Assembly: GCF_001597745.1 (NCBI RefSeq) | Contig: NZ_LUHJ01000061.1 | Span: 45,810 to 109,809, forward strand | Reading direction: 5' to 3' | DNA length: 64,000 bases | DNA from: Anabaena sp. 4-3 | GTDB lineage: Bacteria > Cyanobacteriota > Cyanobacteriia > Cyanobacteriales > Nostocaceae | Shown: positions 1 through 7,953 of the stretch, one piece after another | Layout of the letters: the number at the start of each line of letters is the position of its first letter | Numbering within the stretch: the stretch's first letter is position 1 | Notes under the pieces: generated by a model | Databases searched by the model: none | Told to the model about the DNA's origin: nothing | The model's input: only the letters and a program-made list of their open reading frames with translations | Translations under genes and position numbers: made by a program

Positions 1-510
1 ACATCATCAGGAAAAATTTACCATAAGTCTCGTCTTAAAACAACAGGTTAAAACCTGTTGAGTCCGTGTTACCCGTTAAACTAAACTTGCTTAAATCTGT
101 TCAAAGACTTAAGACGTTAGCTTCCTGTTTCATTCTGGTAATGTCGGCATTATCCAGTCCACAGGCTTAAAATCGGGCGTAACTCACCCTATTTTGGAGT
201 TTTTACATTGAGAGGCTTTGCTACTTTACTCCCTGATTTTCAGCCATTTAAAATTTCTGGATTTTCTCAATTACCTTGCTACAGGCTGGCTACTCTCAAA
301 AGTTTTGTACAGGTTCTCAAGCCTAAAATTTTTTTAGCTTGGTTTTCGCTTATCCCTAATCATAGTGGATTTTGAGTAAGTTTGAGCAAGTTTTTCAGCA
401 CTGTTTAATTCCCTACGGGGAAACAAGCTACATCCCCTCTCTAAAGAGTAGGGGTTCTCACACTCCCACTATGTTTTGATAGTGCAACAACTCTGAACAA
501 AAACTAATAT
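1..510. other. Gene-free left edge with hairpins
   Basis: No convincing open frame is seen on either strand. The stretch has a near-perfect inverted repeat at about 43-60 (AACAGGTT/AACCTGTT) and two hairpins at 436-484. Short minus-strand translations faintly resemble decayed transposase tails, but stops and frame changes prevent a call. Confidence 0.5.
436..484 (-). terminator. Hairpin pair after the response regulator
   Basis: Two stem-loops follow the stop of the minus-strand regulator gene: CACTAT/ATAGTG at 467-484, and CCCCT-CTC/GAG-AGGGG at 436-456. There is no clear U-tract, so termination is inferred from position and stems only. Confidence 0.35.
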
Positions 511-1227
511 TCAGGAATTTGTTTCTAACTGGGAGTTAGTAGAACATTCAAATTTATACCCAACTCCACGTACAGTCTGAATTAGTGCCGGTTGGGTGAC
601 ATCAACTTCAATTTTCTTACGAATTTGACCAATATGCACGTCTACAACGCGCTGATCACCAACATATTCATAATCCCAGACTTCTTGAATCAGTTCTGCA
701 CGCCGCCACACTCTACCAGGATGGCTAGCTAAAAAATGCAGTAGGTCAAATTCTAAAGCTGTTAAGGGTACGGGTTCGTTGTTGAGTGTTACCTCGCGCC
801 GCACCGGATCGATCATCAATTTTTCAAATACTAGGCGTTTTTGTTCGGCGGTGGTGACAACTCGCTGTCTTCTCAAAATCGCTGCTACTCTGACTTCTAG
901 TTCTCCTAAGCCAAACGGTTTAGTGAGATAGTCATCAGCACCTTTAGAAAAGCCGCGAATCTTGTCAGCCTCATCTGCACGGCTAGTCAGCATGAGAACA
1001 AAAACACCATTACGACTTTGCATCTCTTGGCAGAGGTTAAACCCAATCACATCTGGTAAATTCACATCGAGAATTACCAAGTCGGGGTTAAATTGCTCAA
1101 ATAAAGACAAGGCTGTCTTACCATCTTCAGCCGCCTCTACCTGATAGTTTTGCTTCAACAAAAAGCGTTGGATTAAATTCCGAACCGCCGAGTCGTCATC
1201 TACTACAAGAATCTTGGCAGGAGCCAT
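511..1227 (-). CDS. OmpR/PhoB-family response regulator (possibly NrrA/Rre37-like)
   Basis: This is a two-component response regulator and likely DNA-binding transcription factor. The N-terminal receiver domain (about residues 4-115) has the acidic DDD cluster, the phosphoacceptor Asp in ILDVNLPD, the conserved Thr in MLTSR and the Lys in LTKPF. The C-terminal winged helix (about 135-230) has the typical LTALEFDLL, GRVWRRAELIQEVW and VDVHIGQIRKKIE segments ending in VRGVGYKF. Upstream in-frame GTG (1236) and ATG (1233) codons exist; the ATG at 1227 (MAPAKILVV) fits the receiver fold best. No histidine kinase is adjacent. From memory the sequence resembles the cyanobacterial nitrogen and glycogen regulator NrrA/Rre37, but I cannot confirm that without a search. 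It appears monocistronic. Confidence 0.93.
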   Translation of the reverse strand: MAPAKILVVDDDSAVRNLIQRFLLKQNYQVEAAEDGKTALSLFEQFNPDLVILDVNLPDVIGFNLCQEMQSRNGVFVLMLTSRADEADKIRGFSKGADDYLTKPFGLGELEVRVAAILRRQRVVTTAEQKRLVFEKLMIDPVRREVTLNNEPVPLTALEFDLLHFLASHPGRVWRRAELIQEVWDYEYVGDQRVVDVHIGQIRKKIEVDVTQPALIQTVRGVGYKFECSTNSQLETNS

Positions 1228-1908
1228 GACCATCACTTTTCACAAAATTTATTAATATTAACAGTAGTTTTGCGTAAATACGCAGTTTCCACTTGGGATT
1301 ATTTTAGAGACTACAAAGCTCAAAAATAAATTTTCTCAGTTATCCAGATCCTAGTGTAATCAAGATGCTGAACAACGACACTGGGAAAGCTATAGTAGCT
1401 ATTTTGACGATTAAAATCAGGTATTATGTTCAACTTCATGTCCAGCTACCCAATGTCAGCTTAGGAGCCACAAATGCTGATTTAGCCGGGAGATTTTAGG
1501 AATCTCATGAGAATGGGCATGGAAAACTGTTTAATTTTATAACTTTATGTGGATTGATACCACTACTGAATTTGGGACTCAATCATGGTAATTTCCTCAA
1601 ATTACGGTAAATTGCTCTCATCAGCAACAGAAAAGATTTTTGCGAAAATCAAGGATTTTTGCGGTATTTCCAGTTGCAATTCTAGGTTATAACCAGAACT
1701 GGTCAACGACATGAGGGTATGCACGGAGTTGTGACAATATGTTAAAGTGGCTGTAGTTAAAATTATCGGTCAATCTGGCTAACGCGTGCTACTATCCTGG
1801 TAGAGCATAAAATTCGGTCGATACTTTTGTTTTCGATCAAATTAAAATCTAAAATTGTTATTCTTCAACACAAAACTGCCGCAGACTAAGGCTGAAGTAT
1901 AAACTCCC
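1228..1908. other. Divergent intergenic region
   Basis: About 680 bases lie between the minus-strand regulator and the plus-strand CPP1-like gene, and must hold both promoters. No open frame, repeat array or RNA gene is convincing. A GTC-N8-TAC motif on the minus strand near 1390-1405 is one base off the NtcA consensus but lacks a well-placed -10 box. Confidence 0.4.
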
Positions 1909-2535
1909 ATGAGCGATCAAAATCCCTACGAAAAACTTGGGGTATCAGAAGATGCTAGCTTCGATGAGATTCAAGATGCTCGCAATCGTCTGATGGAGCA
2001 ATATAGTGGCGATGCCAAGAGTTTAGAAATCGTTGAGGCGGCTTACGATGCGATTTTAATGGATCGCTTACGGATGCGCCAGGAAGGAAAAATCAAGGTA
2101 CCTGAGCGTATCCGCTTCCCAGAACTGAGAGTACAATCGCCTCCTAAAGAAAGCCCAACCCCTCGTGAAAAGTCACCTGCGTGGCTGCAAAATCTCCTAG
2201 ATCAGCCGACAACGGCAGATGTGCTGTTACCTGGTGCTTGGTATGTGGGTTTGAGTACGATTAGTATTTTTTACCCAGCTACAGGCGATCAGGTTTTACA
2301 GCTGGCGTTAGTGGTTGGGGTAGGAGTGAGTGTTTACTTTCTTAACCGCAAGGAAGGTAGATTTGGCCGAGCAGTTTTGTTTACTCTGATTGGGCTAATT
2401 ATCGGCTTAATTGCAGGGGGACTAATTGCTGGCTGGCTCTTGCCACAAATAACGTTTCTCAATCTCACAGCTAATCAGTTTTCGACTGTGCTGACGTTTA
2501 TATTGTTGTGGTTAGTTAGCAGTTTTTTGCGTTAA
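1909..2535 (+). CDS. CPP1-like (DUF3353) J-like membrane protein
   Basis: The 208-residue protein opens with a J-domain-like helical region (NPYEKLGVSEDASFDEIQDAR) but lacks the HPD motif that true DnaJ proteins use to stimulate DnaK. A proline-rich linker (about 70-100) is followed by three or four hydrophobic segments (about 105-125, 127-145, 155-180, 185-207). This layout matches the CPP1-like family of cyanobacteria and chloroplasts; the plant member is a chaperone-like partner of protochlorophyllide oxidoreductase. Membrane location is seen from the sequence. A role in thylakoid protein import or pigment enzyme stability is inferred from the family. The gene stands alone and faces the HAD hydrolase gene across a shared hairpin. 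Confidence 0.88.
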   Translation: MSDQNPYEKLGVSEDASFDEIQDARNRLMEQYSGDAKSLEIVEAAYDAILMDRLRMRQEGKIKVPERIRFPELRVQSPPKESPTPREKSPAWLQNLLDQPTTADVLLPGAWYVGLSTISIFYPATGDQVLQLALVVGVGVSVYFLNRKEGRFGRAVLFTLIGLIIGLIAGGLIAGWLLPQITFLNLTANQFSTVLTFILLWLVSSFLR

Positions 2536-2631
2536 ATCAATCGAACATTCTAACTCAGCCTTCAGAAAACCGATTCACCCAGCCATACCCCAACCAACCT
2601 AATTACTGTCAAGAAGAAATACAGCTACTAC

Positions 2632-2653
2632 CCCCTCCCTATTCAGGAAGGGG
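2632..2653. terminator. Bidirectional terminator hairpin
   Basis: CCCCT-CC pairs with GG-AGGGG around a 7-nt loop. It sits between the converging CPP1-like and HAD genes, with an A/T-rich tail on the plus side. Confidence 0.5.
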
Positions 2654-2661
2654 TTATTAAT

Positions 2662-3369
2662 TTAACTTTTTACGGCGACAGTGGCGACTGCGGATTTTAA
2701 AATCACGTCTACGGCAGTGCTTAAATTCGGCACAATCAAGTCAGGTTGATAAAGTTCTAATTGGGTGCGATCGCGAATCCCAGACTCGACGGCTATGACT
2801 TTGATATCATGCTTTTTGGCGGCGGCAATGTCGGCTTCTGTATCCCCCACCATCCACGTATCAGCTGCCGGTGGTAATTCTGCCAATGCCTTTGTCATTA
2901 ATAAGGGTTTATCTTCAATATCACGGGTTTTTACATAGTCATTACTCAGGCAATAACAGCGATTTTCTGGAAAAAATTTGGTTAAATCGTGTTTTTGGCA
3001 GGCATAGTCTAATTCTCGGACTCGGCGCATTGTCATTACCGCTAAATCAATCCCCGCCTGTTGAATTTTTAATAATGCTTCGACAGCACCGGGGATGAGG
3101 CTGTCATACTCAAAATAAGGTTGTGTGTGTACTGTTTTGCGTCGTAATTGGGCGAATTCTTGGGCTTGCTGCTCATCTAAACCAGAGTTTAAGGCAATTT
3201 GCTTTTCAGGAACACGTTCACGCTTCATCTGCCAAAATTCCGCTTTCGACAGCTGTCGCACTGGTTGATCAGGAGAGCGAATTTCCTGTAAACAAAATTG
3301 ATAAACACGGTAGTATCTCTGGGAAACATCCATAATCGGGCCGTCGAAGTCGGTAATTAGTCTCAGCAT
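2662..3369 (-). CDS. HAD-superfamily hydrolase
   Basis: The 235-residue protein shows the HAD phosphatase motifs in order. Motif I is TDFDGPIMD (nucleophile Asp7 and acid/base Asp9), motif II is the Thr in VMTMRR, and the last motif is MVGDTEADIAAAKK with the metal-binding GD and D. A helical cap of about 90 residues lies between motifs I and II, as in the phosphoglycolate phosphatase subfamily. It probably dephosphorylates a small soluble metabolite in the cytoplasm; the substrate cannot be read from the sequence. It lies 38 nt downstream of hppD on the same strand and may be co-transcribed with it. Confidence 0.88.
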   Translation of the reverse strand: MLRLITDFDGPIMDVSQRYYRVYQFCLQEIRSPDQPVRQLSKAEFWQMKRERVPEKQIALNSGLDEQQAQEFAQLRRKTVHTQPYFEYDSLIPGAVEALLKIQQAGIDLAVMTMRRVRELDYACQKHDLTKFFPENRCYCLSNDYVKTRDIEDKPLLMTKALAELPPAADTWMVGDTEADIAAAKKHDIKVIAVESGIRDRTQLELYQPDLIVPNLSTAVDVILKSAVATVAVKS

Positions 3370-3407
3370 TGGCGCAAGTTAATGTTAATTTTTATGAAAT
3401 TATCCCA

Positions 3408-4451
3408 TTATTGGAGAGTGCCGCGTTTAATTTGTTCAGTTTCAATGGCTTCAAACAAGGCGCGGAAATTTCCTTCACCAAAGCCTTGCGCTTGACGACG
3501 ACGTTCAATAAATTCAAAGAAAAAGGTTGGTTGTCCAAAGATGGGCTGAGTAAAAATTTGTAACAATACGCCGGGATGAACATCTGGTTGCCAATCGACT
3601 AAAATTTGCTGTTGGGCGATCGCTTCTAATTCCACAGGTGATAAAGGCAGTTTGGGGCGTTTTTGCAGTTGTGAGTAGTAGGTTTGGGGAACGGAAAGTA
3701 AGGATAAACCACGCTGACGAAATTGGGCGATCGCATCCACTAAATTCGGTGTTTGCAAAGCAATATGTTGAATTCCCGCACCACGATTTACATCTAAAAA
3801 TTCCTGTATTTGGGAATTTCTGGAAGCTGGCTGATTAATCGGTAATTGTACGCTACCATTGCGGGAAACCATCACTTGACTATACAAGGCAGAGCGAGCA
3901 GTTTGAATTTTAAAACTTTGTCGCGGTTGAAAATCTAACACTTTGTGATACCAATTCACCGCCGCCTCTAAATCACCTGCTGCTACATTCAACACTACAT
4001 GATCAATAGCGGTGACAAAGTGAGTTGATGCAGTTATTTGAGAATCTTCATCTGGTATCGGTAGTTTTTCGAGTAATGTATGCGTCAACCCACCCCAAGC
4101 GGTGATTTTGCTGCACTTGCGGGTAAGATTACCGATTTGGCGTTCCGCAATCGATTGTAAAACTGTAGCACCGTTAGCTTGAGCGTGGGCGATCGCCGCT
4201 TCCACATCTTCCACCACAAAAGCAATATCCGCCACACCAGGGGGATGTTGTCGCAAAAATTCCGCCACTGGGCTAGTTGGTAATAACGGCGCAGACAGCA
4301 AAAACTTAACAACACCACTTTTAACCGCCTCTGTGCGCGTGTGGAAGGAACGGATACCACTGGCTATGGGCGTAAAACCCAAATAATTGACAAACCAATC
4401 CCGCCAGACTTGAGCATCTTCTACATAAAAGTGAACATGATCAATTTTCAT
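3408..4451 (-). CDS. hppD: 4-hydroxyphenylpyruvate dioxygenase
   Basis: This non-haem iron enzyme converts 4-hydroxyphenylpyruvate to homogentisate, the entry to tocopherol synthesis and tyrosine breakdown. The 347-residue sequence has two vicinal-oxygen-chelate halves (about 3-130 and 146-320). The iron ligands are visible in the second half: His151 (AIDHVVLNV), His229 (GIQHIALQT) and Glu313 (FFFEFIERR). The C-terminal segment GFGEGNFRALFEAIE is the usual substrate-gating helix. The length is normal for cyanobacterial forms. The product is cytosolic. It leads a likely two-gene unit with the HAD hydrolase; no homogentisate phytyltransferase is in the window. Confidence 0.95.
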   Translation of the reverse strand: MKIDHVHFYVEDAQVWRDWFVNYLGFTPIASGIRSFHTRTEAVKSGVVKFLLSAPLLPTSPVAEFLRQHPPGVADIAFVVEDVEAAIAHAQANGATVLQSIAERQIGNLTRKCSKITAWGGLTHTLLEKLPIPDEDSQITASTHFVTAIDHVVLNVAAGDLEAAVNWYHKVLDFQPRQSFKIQTARSALYSQVMVSRNGSVQLPINQPASRNSQIQEFLDVNRGAGIQHIALQTPNLVDAIAQFRQRGLSLLSVPQTYYSQLQKRPKLPLSPVELEAIAQQQILVDWQPDVHPGVLLQIFTQPIFGQPTFFFEFIERRRQAQGFGEGNFRALFEAIETEQIKRGTLQ

Positions 4452-4679
4452 AAACTCTCAAAATCTAGCACTACAGCTTATATAACTCTAAATTCTCTCT
4501 TTATAGTTATATTTCCGAGTCTTTCCTAGGCAATAATTATTTAAACACACTTCGTTGAGGTAGTGCTTCCGTAGACAAAGCCTACACTATAGCACCGCCT
4601 ACCACAAGATTTTTAAAATTACCAGTAATATTTACATTTATTTAATATATTTATATTATACCAAATGAAAGCATAAAAT

Positions 4680-5930
4680 TTACTGACACCGAGTTATTTC
4701 GTATTCCTTGCCACTCAGTTTTAAACTAAATTTAGGGGATGACTGTAAAAACTTGGTAAAACTAGAACCTAGTTTTAATTCCTTGATAATTGCATTCGGA
4801 GATTTACCACAGGTTTTACGTAATTCTGAGCCTAGCTTGGACACAGTTAACTTAGTTGTAGGCGATGCAATATAGGTATTATTAATAATATCTATAAGCA
4901 GATTTTCTAATTCAGCTTGAGAATTAATTACTTTGACAGTAGAATTTAATTGTGTCAACTCATCCGGCAAAGAAGATGATAAATTTTTTTCTAATTTTAC
5001 TGAATTTTTCTCATTAAATTCCAGATGACATCGCTCTTGAAAAAGAGTGGCTATCTCTACTAAATTATTCAGCTTTGCCTCAATAGATTCTTGTTCAGCT
5101 TTAATTAAACTCTCAATTTTCTGCACCACATCCTCTAAAGAAGGAACTGCCATTGCTAACGACAGATGATAAAAAATATCTTTTCCTGTCTGACGGTTTT
5201 CTATATGCAAAATTTGCCCTTGTCGCCGCACCCAATATACTGTCAACCCTTGATTTTGCAATTGATTACACAGGTGAGTTAAAATTCCATCGCCAGAACA
5301 GACTAAAACTTCTTTAACACTGGGATAAGAACGTAAAATACTAGCACCAATCGCAATCATTTTGGCATCAGCACCATCTTTACCATCAGGAACATGAATC
5401 AGTTGATAACCGCGTTCATATAATTCCACATCATGCTTACTCACACTAGGATTTTTCCAATTAGCAAACCCGATTTTAGTAGTCAGAGGATATTGACAGA
5501 TACTAGCCAAAAATGCCTCTACTTCCAGAGAAATTTTTAAATTTTCTACATCTAAAAGCAATAGAGAACTGCCTAACTCTACCGAATTATTTTGAATCTC
5601 TAATTGTTGGTGAATTATCTTGATAACTTTACCCACAACAGGCGACTCTAACCAACCAGTAGCGAGGATGGTTTGCAGGATTTGTGTCAAGGATTCTAAA
5701 CTATCAGTAGCGTTTGTCTGTACAGAGTTGCTTTCTAAAGTCAGTTTTGTAGCGGGAGTTACCGATATTTGCTTATGTCCGTTAATATCCGCAATCAATT
5801 CATCTTTTTGGGCATAGGGTAAAGCAGATTCTAGGAATTGTTTACCGCAATTTTTACAAAGGTAATTCTGCTTACCATTCCGATGACCATTTTTACGGTA
5901 TGAAGTTGATGCACAGTGAGGACATTTCAT
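4680..5930 (-). CDS. Zinc ribbon / NYN nuclease-like / OST-HTH protein
   Basis: The first 35 residues form a transposase-type zinc ribbon (CPHC and CKNC pairs around YRKNGHRNGKQNY), like the InsA/IS1 DNA-binding ribbon. A NYN/LabA-like PIN-fold domain follows (about 122-260): LLLLDVENLKI, the acidic DGKDGADAKMIAIG segment and LVCSGDGILTHL carry the Asp residues expected for metal-dependent RNase chemistry. A helical, Glu/Lys-rich linker (about 265-325) leads to an OST-HTH/LOTUS-like RNA-binding winged helix (about 338-414, LTVSKLGSELRK...FLQSSPKFSLKL). I infer an RNA-binding or RNA-cleaving protein. The substrate is unknown. The gene stands alone, is A/T-rich, and no IS ends are seen around it. 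Confidence 0.85.
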   Translation of the reverse strand: MKCPHCASTSYRKNGHRNGKQNYLCKNCGKQFLESALPYAQKDELIADINGHKQISVTPATKLTLESNSVQTNATDSLESLTQILQTILATGWLESPVVGKVIKIIHQQLEIQNNSVELGSSLLLLDVENLKISLEVEAFLASICQYPLTTKIGFANWKNPSVSKHDVELYERGYQLIHVPDGKDGADAKMIAIGASILRSYPSVKEVLVCSGDGILTHLCNQLQNQGLTVYWVRRQGQILHIENRQTGKDIFYHLSLAMAVPSLEDVVQKIESLIKAEQESIEAKLNNLVEIATLFQERCHLEFNEKNSVKLEKNLSSSLPDELTQLNSTVKVINSQAELENLLIDIINNTYIASPTTKLTVSKLGSELRKTCGKSPNAIIKELKLGSSFTKFLQSSPKFSLKLSGKEYEITRCQ

Positions 5931-6064
5931 TTTTGTGTTGAGCTTGTCTTGTGCTGATGATTACCTTTAAATATGCTATTTGAAAAGTATACTTTACATT
6001 TTTTAAGATAACTGTTAAATAATGTTTAATAAAAACCTCTAAAAACAAAATTTTATCCGTAAAT

Positions 6065-6664
6065 ATGACTACAACCAATCCGAAACAACCGCGCAAGTTA
6101 CCGACTCAGGCGATAGGGGCGAAAATTTTTCATACTATCAACATCATTAGCTTATTCCTGATGATGACAAGTGGATTGCAAATTTACAACGCTAACCCAG
6201 TGTTTGGCGGGCGTTCAGGTTTACATATTCCGCCGATATTTACATTAGGAGGTTGGTTAGCAGGTGGTAGACATTGGCACTTTGCGGCGATGTGGTTATT
6301 TTCCTTAAATCTTTTCTGGTATGGAATTTATATTGTCATCACTCGACGTTGGCGGCATAGATTTGTCGGTGCGAATGACTTGAAAGCATTACAAAAAACT
6401 AAAAATTCCCAGCGTTTAGTATATGCTTGGCATCGCATTGTTTACACATCGATAATTCCAATTTTGCTGTTGGCATTACTCACAGGTATAGGTATGTATA
6501 AACCTGCTCAATTTCCTTGGATTGTCGATATGTTTGGTAGTTGGCAAGGATTGAGAATTGTGCATTTCGCTTCAGTGCCAATGGTGGTAATATTTACAAT
6601 TATTCATGCAGCTTTAGGTCGTCAAGCTGGAGGTGAAAAACTTACAGAGTCAATGTTTTGGTGA
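6065..6664 (+). CDS. Membrane cytochrome b subunit (cytochrome b561/PhsC-like)
   Basis: The 199-residue protein has about four transmembrane helices (about 22-42, 72-93, 122-145, 165-185) bearing histidines suited to two b-haems: HTINIIS near the first helix, HWHFAAMW, WHRIVYTS, and the VHFASVPM/IIHAAL pair in the last. This pattern fits the cytochrome b561 / thiosulfate-reductase cytochrome subunit group. It would pass electrons across the membrane to a periplasmic oxidoreductase. The next gene, 233 bp downstream on the same strand, encodes a Tat-exported molybdopterin protein, a pairing that recalls MsrQ-MsrP and formate or sulfite systems. Its natural donor and substrate are unknown. Confidence 0.85.
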   Translation: MTTTNPKQPRKLPTQAIGAKIFHTINIISLFLMMTSGLQIYNANPVFGGRSGLHIPPIFTLGGWLAGGRHWHFAAMWLFSLNLFWYGIYIVITRRWRHRFVGANDLKALQKTKNSQRLVYAWHRIVYTSIIPILLLALLTGIGMYKPAQFPWIVDMFGSWQGLRIVHFASVPMVVIFTIIHAALGRQAGGEKLTESMFW

Positions 6665-6710
6665 AACTATAGGAATTCGATTTGATTATTGGAATTACTA
6701 GTGTAGTTAG

Positions 6711-6828
6711 GGAACAGGGAATAGGGAACAGGGAACAGGTAGGAACAGGGAATAGGGAATAGGGAATAGGGAATAGGGAATAGGGAATAGGGAATAGGTA
6801 GGAACAGGGAATAGGTAGGAACAGGGGT
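6711..6828. repeat. Tandem short repeat (GGGAACA/GGGAATA heptamers)
   Basis: Runs of the heptamers GGGAACA and GGGAATA, sometimes broken by GGTA, fill the gap between the cytochrome b and molybdoenzyme genes. This is the STRR type known from heterocyst-forming cyanobacteria. Confidence 0.9.
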
Positions 6829-6897
6829 TTACTGAGTTTTTTTTCAGAAATCAAATATGGTTCCTATATCAAATACAAGCATACTGCATAATTAAAT

Positions 6898-7620
6898 ATG
6901 AATTTAATTCGCTTACGTCGTCCCCAATTAACACGCCGTGAATTCTTGAAAATTTCCGGTGTTTCTAGCATAGGTTTATTGCTTGGTGGTTGTGGTACTC
7001 CAATATTTGAAGATTTGGTTGGTACACTTTCTGCGCCACTGAATCAAAAAGTTGAGAAACTAATATTTAATCAACACAAGTTAGTACCAGAATTTTCGCC
7101 GAGTGAAATTCAACCAGAAGCTTTGATAGTGAATAGCTTTCGGTATACGCCAATTATTGACTTAGAAAAATATCGTTTAGTCATTGATGGCGAGGTAAAT
7201 AATCCTTTGAGTCTCAGCATGGCAGAAATTCAGAGTTTACCGCTAACTTCCATGATTATACGCCATGTTTGTGTCGAAGGTTGGGCGGCGATTGTCCAAT
7301 GGGGTGGTGTGCGTCTGCAAGAAATTATTGCGCTGGCGCAACCTAAAAACAATGTCCGCTATGCTTATTTTAAATCTGCTGATGGCTACTATGAAAGTTG
7401 GGATATTGCTTCAGCTTTACACCCACAAACCCTGTTAGCTTATCAAAAAAATGGCGCAGCTTTGCCAGTAGAAAATGGTGCGCCTTTACGTTTAGCTTCT
7501 CCGATTAAATTGGGTTATAAACAAAGTAAGTGGGTTACTCAAATTACCCTCACCAGTTATTTAACACCTTTTAAGGGTTATTGGGAAGATCAGGGTTATG
7601 AATGGTTTGCCGGCATCTAA
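6898..7620 (+). CDS. Molybdopterin-dependent oxidoreductase (sulfite oxidase/MsrP fold), Tat-exported
   Basis: The 240-residue protein begins with a twin-arginine signal (LTRREFLKISG) and a hydrophobic stretch ending LLLGGC, which could also act as a lipobox at Cys32. The mature part matches the sulfite-oxidase-type molybdopterin domain. The Mo-ligating Cys125 lies in RHVCVEGW, followed by VQWGGVRL, SADGYYESWD, a GAPLRLASPIKLGYKQSKWV segment and a C-terminal GYWEDQGYEW. It should be periplasmic or membrane-anchored and act with the upstream cytochrome b as electron donor or acceptor. The reaction is uncertain: sulfoxide, sulfite or another small substrate are all possible. Confidence 0.9.
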   Translation: MNLIRLRRPQLTRREFLKISGVSSIGLLLGGCGTPIFEDLVGTLSAPLNQKVEKLIFNQHKLVPEFSPSEIQPEALIVNSFRYTPIIDLEKYRLVIDGEVNNPLSLSMAEIQSLPLTSMIIRHVCVEGWAAIVQWGGVRLQEIIALAQPKNNVRYAYFKSADGYYESWDIASALHPQTLLAYQKNGAALPVENGAPLRLASPIKLGYKQSKWVTQITLTSYLTPFKGYWEDQGYEWFAGI

Positions 7621-7743
7621 ATCAAGGAGGTTCAAGGGATACTTTTATCTTGCCCTTTAACTATTTGCTAGAGATAATTAAATGTGAAATCTATTTTTTT
7701 CGTAGTGATACCAATTCTCTATGAAGTTTCACAAAATAAATGA

Positions 7744-7773
7744 TGTAGAGACGTTGCATACAACGTCTCTACA
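7744..7773. repeat. Dispersed 30-bp palindrome, copy 1
   Basis: TGTAGAGACGTTG and CAACGTCTCTACA are inverted around CATA, an almost perfect palindrome. Two further copies lie at 45685-45714 and 62431-62460. Confidence 0.9.
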
Positions 7774-7818
7774 GTGCAGAATAAAGTCCATCTATGGCTA
7801 CGCCACGCAAGCATATTA

Positions 7819-7883
7819 GTAGGGTGCGTCAGATGTTGAAAATCTGTGATTTTTACCCAACTATCGTTCCTGATGCACCCTAA
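7819..7883. repeat. MITE-like element with GTAGGGTGCGTCAG ends, copy 1
   Basis: TAGGGTGCGTCAG at the left end is mirrored by CTGATGCACCCTA at the right end, with about 40 nt between. The same ends recur at 19440-19503 and 32079-32142. Confidence 0.75.
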
Positions 7884-7953
7884 ACGAGATTTTAATGATG
7901 ACACTTGCGTAAGTCCTATTTATTAAATTTTTGTACTTATTTCTGAAAAAAAC

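Larger units (their letters stand above)
7621..7953. other. Intergenic region with two dispersed elements
   Basis: This 333-base gap holds one copy of the 30-bp palindrome (7744-7773) and one copy of the ~65-bp element with inverted ends (7819-7883). No gene is seen. Confidence 0.6.

Noticed and set aside
1-510. Possible TnpB C-terminal remnant on the minus strand
   Set aside because: Only short, frame-broken peptide likenesses are visible, and none contains a diagnostic RuvC or zinc-finger motif.
1388-1405. NtcA-like site (GTC-N8-TAC) upstream of the response regulator
   Set aside because: One consensus base is wrong and no -10 box lies at the expected ~22-nt distance. Too weak to call without a matrix scan.
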